From assembly GCA_958450365.1 (NCBI GenBank), contig CAUEEP010000930.1:496001-560000 (forward strand): 64,000 nucleotides of DNA. The letters are read 5' to 3'. Shown piece after piece: positions 57,817 to 64,000 of the stretch. The translations under genes were made by a program, and so were the position numbers. Under the pieces are notes generated by a model, which did not search any database, was not told the origin of the DNA, and saw only the letters and a program-made list of their open reading frames with translations. The stretch is from Mesorhabditis belari. Its lineage: Eukaryota > Nematoda > Chromadorea > Rhabditida > Rhabditidae. Position 1 is the stretch's first letter. Every line of letters starts with the position of its first letter.

Positions 57817-60800
57817 AATTAAGTAAGTTATAAGTTATCTATCAGAAGTAAAACTAGCTCTTTAACCATAGTTTTTTTGGATAAAATCTGAATGTGATTG
57901 AAATTTCTTTGTTTTTCTTTATTTTTCTTTATTTTTCTTTTTTTCAGTCGATTTCTAGTAAATAAATTTCTTTTCTCTTGTGAACAAAATGCCCTTTTAA
58001 AGCTCTTTTTGAACTTTCTCTTAGCAAAAATCAATGTAATGCATCAAATTCTGATCTTCTGTTTCTTTAATGAGAAATCAAAATGTCTGAAAAACGTGAA
58101 AAATCGATTTTTTTGAGATAAGGCTCAGGAAGGAAGAAAGAAAGAAAGAAAGAAGGAAAGAAATTAAGTAAGTTATAAGTTATCTATCAGAAGTAGTTAG
58201 ATAACTCGATAATTCGATAAAATTAGAGCACTAATCAAAATTTGATTCATTTTTTTGAATCTCCATGTTGTCAAAAGGTTTTTTAACCTTTTTAACTCAT
58301 TTTCTTTAAAAGTTATATTTTTATTTGCAATATTTGCAATTTGAACAAATTTTTCCCCATTAAAAACCCACCTTTTTCGAGAGATTTAGATGAAAATCAC
58401 TCTTGAATTTGATCAATTTGTCGAACTCGATCGTGCTCACTGGACGAATTTTTCGGCCTAAAGCTCGTCCAAGAGTTGAACAATTGCGCTCTTGAAGGGA
58501 TGGCTGAAAGCTTTTAAAAATCGATTTATTTAGAATAATGTAATACAAACAATACGAAAGCAGAGAAGCTCTAAATGCAACTCTAAATGCTCTAAATGTA
58601 GCTCTAATTTTAGCTTTAAATGTTGTTCTAAATGTAGCTCTAAATGTAGCTCTAAATGCTCTAAATTTAGCTCTAAATGTAGCTCTTAATATAGCTCTAA
58701 ATGTAGCTTTAAATGTAGCTCTAAATGCTCTAAATTTAGCTTTAAATGTAGCTCTTAATATAGCTCTAAATGTAGCTTTAAATGTAGCTCTAAATGCTCT
58801 AAATGTAGCTCTAAATGTAGCTCTTAATATAGCTCTAAATGTAGCTTTAAATGTAGCTCTAAAAGCTCTAAATTTAGCTTTAAATGTAGCTAAAAGCTCT
58901 AAAGCTTTAATGTAGAGAAAAAAGAATCTAGAGAAATTGAGAGAAAAAGAAAAATAGAACGAATAATCTGATCAGAGGGTACGATCATATTATTCGCCCC
59001 TCTTATCAGCCCCTCTTACTAGGGCTGCTCTTACACAACCCTAGTAAGAGCTGTGTCTCTTGAGACAAGAGACACAGTTTTTACTAGGGAATCTTGTTAA
59101 CTTATCGTGGCTTTTGACTCGAGAGATACCCTATCTGATGCAATTAACACATGAATATTTGTTACCTTATCATAAGTGCTCAATTCGTGTGTTGAAGTCG
59201 TCAATGTGCGTCGCGTCTTGCAATTCACGCAGTTACAAGATGATTTCATTGTGCTAAATTGTAGGTTTCAGTTATTTAAACTAGATTTTTATCTAATAGA
59301 CTAATAGCTTTAGATTTTAGCTTTAGAAAGCTTTAAATAAAGATCAAGCTTAAGCCTTTAGATCAAGCTTAAGCCTCGGAAAATTCAAAGATTTTTGTTT
59401 TTTCGAAAATGATTCAAAGTCTTTTAAAATCTTTCTCATTTCTAATTTCAAATAATCTAAAAAACTCGTTTTTAGATTATAAATTTGAATTTGAATTAGA
59501 TTTTAAACTATATTATAAAGAAGATCGTAAAGTGTAGAAGAAGATAAAGAAGATAGTAACTGTAAAAGCACTCACCAAATCTCTGCCTCTCCACCACAAT
59601 AGATTGAGGTAACATAGTCAGAGTTACTCGTTGAGCCGGACGTCGAAGAACCAGGCTAAGAATTCATTTTCACAAAGCTTTCCTTTTGCTTACTTGAGAA
59701 TTTGCTAGAAGATATAATAATGACTTTTATACTTGATGTACTTGTTGTACTTGATGTACTTGTTGTACTTGTTGTACTTGATGTACTTGATGTACTTGTT
59801 TAGTACGAGTTTAAAACCAGTGATTCTGGTTCAACTTCTGTGCTAGGCTAACAGTAAAGCAGTAAGCAGTAAGCAGTAAGCAGCAAGCAGTAAAGCAGTA
59901 AGCAGTAAGCAGTAAAGCTTTGGATTATCTTTAGACTAGCTTTATGCCTTTTTCGAATTATCCTATTGAATTGTATTGAATCCCTTGAATTGAATATTGA
60001 AACGATTTCTATTACCAATCAGCTAATCGACTCTTTTTCTCACCTGATTTCCCCTTTCAACGCCTCCGATTTCCTCATACAAATCACTCTCATCAATCGA
60101 AAGAACTCTCATTGTTGGCGTGGATTGTTGACTATTGATTGTGATTTGGTCACTTAAATTCCCATATTTCTTTTCATCAAATTGATCATCGGAATTTCGT
60201 GGAGAGATTTGCGGGGGTGATGGTGGACGAGTCTTTGGCCGAATCTCACTGAAAAATGGAAATGAAAATGATAAAGTATTCAGTGAAACAATAATTTCAA
60301 TAACACGAGCCCAGCGCTCACTCAATCAAGTGCTCACATCAATGCTTACTAAAACCAAATTATCGACTGAAGTAGTAGAATTATTGTACAAATTGCTCTA
60401 TTTAGTATTTCAAATGGTGTTTCGGAGTTGTTCACCGATTAAGGGCTAAAATAAACCCGGTCAATCGATTTCTTGGCCCCGAATACCCCCAGATACAAGT
60501 TTTTAGCTCTAAATCTCATCTGGGAGCCATTCTCAAAGCCAAAGAAAAATCCTGTCTAAAGTGGGGAGGTGGTCTTTGTGCACATGCACAATCGCTCGCC
60601 TTCTGGCACACGCTCTCGATAGATACACCCTTTTCGAATCCTCGGCTAGAGCGATCAGCGACCGAACTGGCTTCGTCTTTTTTTTGCTTGGTTATGCTCA
60701 AATGTTTATTTTGCCTTAAATTTGTCTGTATTTTTGTCACCAATTCGACATTTCTTTAAACTAAAGCTTCCTGATATACGCAAGGCTAAAACTGATGCGA

Positions 60801-63190
60801 AAAGTGTTGAGGCCAATAAAATGATATAGACGATAAGCTATTACCGGTATACAAATCTAGACTCAATCCACACTTCTACCGTTAACAGAAGGAACTTTTT
60901 AGTTAGTTCATTATCAAAATGTTCTCCAAAACTCACAGCTCAGCTTTCGACTTTCGGTGATTCGGCTCATGGTTAGGCGATTTCTCGGCAAAATTAAGCG
61001 TCGGGAGAGTTTTTGGTAATTCGGGTAAAGGGCGGATTGCAGAAATGACAGAATTTTGAGGATTTGAGAGGCGAGTTGATGAAGGGACTGGCGGTGGGGG
61101 TAATGAGGGCAATCTGGAAAAGGGGAAATGGTGTTAAATCTCAACAAAATCACCGCAAATTGTTAGATTTTTTTTTCGAAACCAACCTGGGCACGAATTC
61201 GTTTTGTCGCAGAAATGTGGGCATTTCTTCGTAGGAATCGAGGACTTGATAGACGGAGTCCGAGGAGATCGAATCGCTTCGGCACAATCTGGAATCACTT
61301 TTGTGAACAGGGTTGCTGAGCTACCTCTACGCTACAGATAGTACAGTACTCTAGAGACAGTACAGTACTCTAGAGACAGTACAGTACTCTAGAGACAGTA
61401 CAGTACTCTAGAGACAGTACAGTACTCTAAAGATAGTACAGTACTCTACAGATAGTACAGTACTCTACAGATAGTACAGTACTCTAGAGATAGTATAGTA
61501 CTCTAGAGATAGTGCAGTACTCTAGAGATAGTGCAGTACTCTAGAGATAGTGCAGTACACTAAAGATAGTAGAGTATTCTAAAGATAGTACAGTACTCTA
61601 AAAGTACTAGTAGCCATTAAAGTACTATTGATTACCGTATTCTTAGCTAATTTAAAGTTATCAAAACTTTCTCTGGGGAAAGATCGGCTAGAGATCGGCT
61701 AGACAAACTATTAGGTTGGCAACTAAATAATGGCCCTCGCCCTTTTTTGATAAAATCTTTTAATCTTTGCGTTTAATCTACCCTCGCTTGTTGTTAATTG
61801 AATATTACTGAATTTCTGGTGCATTATTATACGTTTTTTACTTTCCTTGATTTGATACTTTTCAAATAATTTTGTATAGAAATGGAAGATCTTAAATATC
61901 GAATGCGTGTCTGTCTCTGGTACGACTACAAACAAGACAAAACAGCTGCCGAATCCCACAGAGATTTATTGCGAGTTTTTGGTGATGAAGCTCTTTCCGA
62001 AACACAATGTAAGGGATGGTATCGACGGTTCAAGGAAGGGGATGAAAGTCTTGAAGATGAGCCTCGCCAAGGACGACCCGAACTTCTGCAGAACGATATT
62101 TTGGAAGCAGCTTTAAAGGAGAATCCAAGTCAAACATCACGCGAGCTAGGGGATCGATTGGGCTTTTCGCATACCGCAATCGAAAAGCGACTTCATGCAT
62201 TGGGGAAAAGTAACCGCAGTGGAAAGTGGATTCCGCATGAATTGAGCAAAGAAAATAAGGCTACTCGTGTTATCACAGCTGAAATACTACTAAAACTTGC
62301 GAAAAAGGGAAGCTTCTTGGATTCCATTGTCACTTCTAATGAAAAATGGATCTTTTATCATAATCGAACGCGAAAACGACAGTGACTTAGCACAAACGAA
62401 GACCCAAAACCAACTCCGAAGCCGGATATTCACTCAAAGAAAACTCTCCTCTGTGTGTGGTGGAGTTCTCGTGGGTTGGTGCATTTCGAGGTTCTCAAAA
62501 GCCGGCAAACGGTTAATTCAGAACTCTATTCGTCTCAACTACATCGTGTAGATCAAGGAATTCGCTCTCAAGGACTCGAACCCTCTTCAATTCATTTTCT
62601 CCATGATAACGCAAAACCACACACTGCAAAACTTACAATGGAGAAAACCGAGGAGTTGGGCTGGAATATTCTTCCTCATGCGCCATACAGCCCGGATATG
62701 GGGCCTAGTGATTACCATCTTTTTCGATCGATGCAACACTTTCTAGCCGAGAAAAAGTTCAAAGACCTTGACGAAGTCCGAATTTCAGTGCAGAAGTTCT
62801 TTGACGATCAACCAGAAGAATTTTTCAAGAGAGGAATCCAGTTGCTCCGTCAAAAGTGGAAAGAAGTAATAAAGAATGACGGAGAATACCTTTTGGATTG
62901 ATGTTGATATTTGTTCATCTTGTTAATAAATTTTTTGTTTTTACTGAAAAGGGCCATTATTTAGTTGCCAACCTGATAGACAAACTCTTTCAAAGGTACA
63001 GTACTCTAGAAATAACAAAAGCACTACAGTACTCAGTTATAAGAGTTACATTTTAATAGTTTTCCTTTTAACTAATTACCCAATTATCTAATTATCCAAC
63101 CTTCCTGTGCCTCTCCTCAATATTCTCTCCTTTGATGGCGGCTTTGATGGTGGCGCTGGTGGGGGTGCCTTGGCTGGCCTTGAAGCCGGT
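45871..63190 (-). CDS. ephx-1: Gene 6: ephexin-type RhoGEF (DH-PH-SH3), 5' partial
   Basis: Thirty-one exons (high to low): 63190-63101, 61288-61187, 61113-60937, 60248-60044, 59655-59576, 59253-59166, 58503-58372, 57676-57558, 57206-57148, 55670-55599, 53870-53755, 52554-52480, 52394-52311, 51613-51504, 51416-51353, 51252-51184, 51079-51001, 49540-49453, 49064-48944, 48896-48810, 48703-48648, 48561-48468, 47972-47857, 47586-47496, 47417-47347, 47250-47172, 47053-46966, 46900-46833, 46728-46587, 46087-45963, 45918-45871; 997 residues here. The N-terminal half is disordered and Pro/Ser-rich (APPPAPPSKPPSK; LPSLPPPPVPSS). DH: SLWCELPEVKNAGLLETL, FEVITSEASYLRSL, and MLPMQRITRYPLL (the CR3 signature). 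PH: LVKRGCLYELSEKG to LLSADSESDRERWL. SH3: DELDLSVGEHVNILRKMPDG, GWFPSSYVQQL, then RAKNYRQRLRLI, as in ephexins. It should load GTP on Rho/Rac/Cdc42 at the cell cortex. The symbol is by architecture, not verified. The last short exon and the 5' end are the least sure. Confidence 0.88.
46330..46545. repeat. 13-bp minisatellite CAGTCCCAGGCTA in gene 6 intron
   Basis: About fourteen units in the intron between the two SH3 exons. Confidence 0.9.
48118..48167. repeat. Perfect 23-bp hairpin
   Basis: GGTTGATTGTTGATTATTAG.. and its exact reverse complement separated by GTTG. It lies in a gene 6 intron; a folded transcript or cruciform is possible. Confidence 0.9.
48366..48467 (-). repeat. tRNA 3'-half-like piece plus TAGATTC array
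   Basis: Minus strand: B box GGGTTCGAACCCC followed by GGCGCTGACC. Between it and the DH exon (48468) lie nine units of ATTCTAG (48408-48465). Only the T-arm half of a tRNA is recognisable. Confidence 0.5.
49157..49425. repeat. MITE with 30-bp ends in gene 6 intron
   Basis: ACCGTAAATACTGTAATAGT..ACCCCACC at the left, GGTGGGGTACTATTACAGTA..CGGT at the right; an inner TATCAAAAAATAGC / GCTATTTTTTGATA hairpin. Confidence 0.8.
49914..50342. repeat. GATTGATTGAATTGATTG minisatellite, 430 bp
   Basis: A nested array of TTGATTGGA / TTGATTGAA / TTGAATGAATGG words in a gene 6 intron, with higher-order repeats of about 60-90 bp. It has no stops in several frames on either strand (SIQSIQSIQ, NPINPIN, NQSNQSN), so the long open frames here are by-products. 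Confidence 0.95.
50344..50400 (+). repeat. Truncated tRNA-like element (3' half)
   Basis: GAGTTCGAGACCCGGCGGCGCACAA.. parallels GGGTTCGAGTCCCGGTGGGGCACA in the next element, including the T-rich ..ATCT tail. A second copy cut by the minisatellite. Confidence 0.5.
50436..50509 (+). tRNA. tRNA-Ser(GCT)-like sequence, probably a pseudogene or SINE head
   Basis: A good anticodon arm (TTTGC-CTGCTAA-GCAAA, anticodon GCT), A-box-like TGATGGCTAGTACG and B box GGGTTCGAGTCCC. The acceptor ends pair poorly and a serine tRNA should have a long variable arm, which is missing. The 3' flank (CAGGTTTTGATCTGTCC) is shared with the truncated copy at 50344, as in a tRNA-derived SINE. Confidence 0.4.
50790..50870 (-). 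repeat. tRNA-like sequence
   Basis: Minus strand: AATAGCTCAGTGATTAAAGC (A box) and GACGGTTCATCTCCCC (B box) 35 bases apart. No acceptor stem. Confidence 0.45.
50876..50997. repeat. GAAGAAAGAAGGA purine tract
   Basis: Strand-asymmetric purine array directly next to the splice donor of the DH exon ending at 51001; on the transcribed strand it is a long pyrimidine tract just inside the intron. Confidence 0.9.
52733..53256. mobile_element. Mariner-type MITE, copy B
   Basis: Full-length second copy of 6175-6693, in reverse orientation, with TA flanks; left end slightly changed (ATAGGTTGATGCATAAGT). In a gene 6 intron. Confidence 0.9.
53330..53412 (-). repeat. tRNA-like sequence
   Basis: Minus strand: perfect D stem (GGTC-TAGTGGATAA-GACC), anticodon stem CCTTG/CGAGG with a loop of nine, B box AGTTCGATTCC. 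No acceptor stem. Confidence 0.5.
53951..54576. mobile_element. Foldback element with a MITE inserted
   Basis: Outer ends CCAGGGAACCTTCC and GGAAGGTTCCCTGG are inverted, followed by mirrored ACCCTCGAGTTACAATAT / ATATTGTAACTCGCGGGT. Long inner arms (AGGCCTGAAAATGTACGTTC / GAACGTACATTTTCTGGCCT) run 54010-54080 and 54230-54305. A tRNA-like D-arm (GTAGCCTAGTGGTTAGCGTG) lies in the centre (54190). The right side is interrupted by the MITE 54314-54533. Confidence 0.85.
54314..54533. mobile_element. MITE CAGTACTGGACAATG, complete copy
   Basis: 220 bp, inverted ends CAGTACTGGACAATGAAATA / TATTTCATTGTCCAGTAGTG, TA on both sides, inner arms AACGATCGTCACTTTC / GAAAGTGACGATCGTT. It is nested in the foldback element. 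Confidence 0.88.
55380..55490. repeat. 24-bp minisatellite CCAAAGCTTTCAGCCATTCTTG
   Basis: Four to five units in a gene 6 intron. Confidence 0.9.
55850..56300. repeat. Cluster of the GTGCACTAGAAAGGG dispersed repeat
   Basis: Here the motif (TGCACTAGAA..G.GTTTACAAG, followed by AGCACAAAGTACA) occurs at about 55860, 55945, 56108, 56190 and 56265. Single copies lie near 1408, 13830, 19450, 20590, 20740, 34680, 41650, 46190, 51130 and 57080. Confidence 0.75.
56518..56592. repeat. CCCTTTTCC tract
   Basis: About eight 9-bp units; frames on both strands (PFSLFPFSP; GKGEKGKRGKG) are by-products. Confidence 0.9.
56928..57006 (+). repeat. tRNA-like sequence with a long extra arm
   Basis: TTGGCCTAGAGGATAG D-arm region, a six-pair hairpin (AAAGCC-AGCCC-GGCTTT), a good T arm (GTGGG-TTCGAGT-CCTGC) and an ending CACTGAC that pairs at five of seven places with ATCAGCG. 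The most tRNA-like of the set apart from its anticodon arm. Confidence 0.5.
57358..57452. repeat. TTTGCTCTAGCAGC minisatellite
   Basis: Six 14-bp units in a gene 6 intron. A GAAA microsatellite follows at 57772-57820. Confidence 0.9.
58560..58920. repeat. GCTCTAAATGTA minisatellite
   Basis: About thirty loose units of 12-13 bp. Confidence 0.92.
59735..59935. repeat. Two minisatellites (TTGTACTTGATGTAC; AAGCAGTAAGCAGTA)
   Basis: 59735-59805 and 59850-59920, both in one gene 6 intron. Confidence 0.9.
61325..61610. repeat. 17-bp minisatellite ACAGTACTCTAGAGACAGT
   Basis: About sixteen units in the intron that also carries the mariner; one further unit appears after the mariner (63000-63030), so the mariner landed in or beside the array. 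Confidence 0.92.
61711..62976 (+). mobile_element. Full-length mariner transposon
   Basis: 1266 bp with inverted ends TTAGGTTGGCAACTAAATAA (one mismatch near the right end: TCAGG) and TA on both sides. It carries one transposase frame, on the strand opposite to the host gene 6. Confidence 0.93.
61882..62901 (+). pseudogene. Mariner transposase with one stop codon
   Basis: 340 codons from the ATG at 61882 to the TGA at 62899-62901, the usual length for mariner. N-terminal HTH (RMRVCLWYDYKQDKTAAESH; HTAIEKRLHALGK). Catalytic motifs: first Asp replaced (TSNEKWIFYHN has Asn where mariners have Asp), second Asp in FLHDNAKPHTA, third in YSPDMGPSDYHLF; the last two are 34 residues apart, the DD34D pattern. 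One in-frame TGA at 62383-62385 stands where mariners have Trp; the frame is open on both sides of it. So two point changes at least have killed a copy that is otherwise whole. It is therefore fairly young. Confidence 0.92.
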
Positions 63191-64000
63191 CTAAAAATCA
63201 ATCAAATCGAAAAATTTGAAGATAATATCTTAAAATAGCTCTAGTTAAGTTATTTTAATGTTTTTAAACTTTATAAAACTTAAAACCGAGTAGAAAATTA
63301 GAGAAAGAACCAATTGAGTTCAAAATTTCGGAGACAAGAAAGTATAATTGTTTCAAATTTTAGAAAAACTCTCGGTTTAAAAGATTTTAAATCTGAAATT
63401 GAATTGAAAACAGAATGAAAAGAGATTGAAAAATGAAAAGAGAACTCTGTAAAATTCGACTTGTAAAACTTTTTCTTAACTTAAAGTCAAGAGAAAAGTT
63501 GTTCAGTTATGATGACAGTGAATTCACAGAACGGGAGCTCGTTCTTGTTTTTTGCCTCGAAATGATCAAAAGACGAAAAGTGACTTTAAGTGCGATGAAA
63601 GAGGGAAATAATTGTGAGAACGGGAAAATTTGGGGGGAAATTCGTTGACATTTTGAGGGAATGGATCTAGATTCGAGTCTTCTTCTTTTTCTTCTTCTTC
63701 TTCCTTCTCTTCCTTCTCTTCTTCCTTTTCTTCTTCTCTTCTTCCTTTTCTTCTTCTCTTCTTCCTTTTCTTCCTTCTCTTCTTCCTTCTCTTCTTCCTT
63801 CTCTTCTTCCTTTCCTTCCTTCTCTTCCTTCTCTTCTTCCTTTTCTTCTTCTTTACTCTCTCCCGAACAAACAATACGATTTGATAGATGAAAAGACAAA
63901 AAGTCGGATTTGACAAATAGTTGTGCTTGTCTCAAAATGATCTAGATCAGAGAAAGAGTTTTGGAATTTTTTGAATAAAAGTTAACAACTTCTTGTCGCT
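63191..64000 (-). other. Upstream intron of gene 6, with purine/pyrimidine tract
   Basis: 63665-63860 is a TCTTCTTCC tract; on the minus strand it opens Lys/Arg- or Glu-rich frames (63507-63935) that end in EEDSNLDPFPQ. A coding use as an acidic stretch of gene 6 cannot be excluded, but I find no donor that fits the phase of the exon at 63190. Confidence 0.4.

Noticed and set aside
63507..63935. Glu/Lys-rich frames that could be an acidic protein
   Set aside because: TCTTCTTCC tract; frames in two phases are equally open. Kept only as a possible but unproven exon of gene 6.

Overview
This is eukaryotic DNA, most likely from a rhabditid (clade V) nematode that is not Caenorhabditis elegans. 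The introns are short and end in TTTCAG, TTTTAG or TTCTAG. Three start codons sit 0-1 bases after such an acceptor although no coding exon precedes them, which is the pattern of spliced-leader trans-splicing. DNA is AT-rich and full of mariner/Tc1 elements and small minisatellites of the TACTGTAG / CTACCGTAAT type. I had no database, so species and orthology are inference. All gene models were spliced by hand; every internal junction keeps the reading frame, which is the main quality check.

Layout. 1-4.3 kb (+): 3' part of an atlastin/GBP-like GTPase gene (gene 1), coiled-coil tail ending in a CaaX box. 4.3-10.8 kb: transposon graveyard (Tc1-like piece, LINE piece split by a 519-bp mariner-type MITE, hAT transposase relic). 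10.8-18.9 kb (-): gene 2, a complete 28-exon paralogue of gene 1. 21.0-28.8 kb (+): gene 3, a third, more divergent atlastin/GBP-like GTPase with a transmembrane segment. 28.8-30.3 kb: an adjoining open frame and a weak small gene candidate, each followed by AATAAA. 30.5-32.9 kb (+): gene 4, a tail-anchored protein that resembles only the distal tail of gene 3 and has no GTPase domain. 34.7-37.8 kb (-): gene 5, a secreted Thr/Ser-rich protein. 37.9-45.8 kb: no gene seen, many repeats. 45.9-63.2 kb (-): gene 6, an ephexin-type DH-PH-SH3 RhoGEF whose 5' end lies beyond the last exon I can see; its introns hold an almost intact mariner, nested MITEs, tRNA-like sequences and minisatellites.

The notable theme is a local cluster of membrane-remodelling GTPases of the atlastin/GBP/RHD3 branch of the dynamin superfamily. 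Genes 1 and 2 share twelve successive exon lengths exactly but face each other; genes 2 and 3 are head to head. Each member attaches to membranes in a different way: prenylation (gene 1), no clear anchor (gene 2), internal transmembrane segment (gene 3), C-terminal tail anchor without a GTPase (gene 4). This looks like an expanded family in the act of diversifying.
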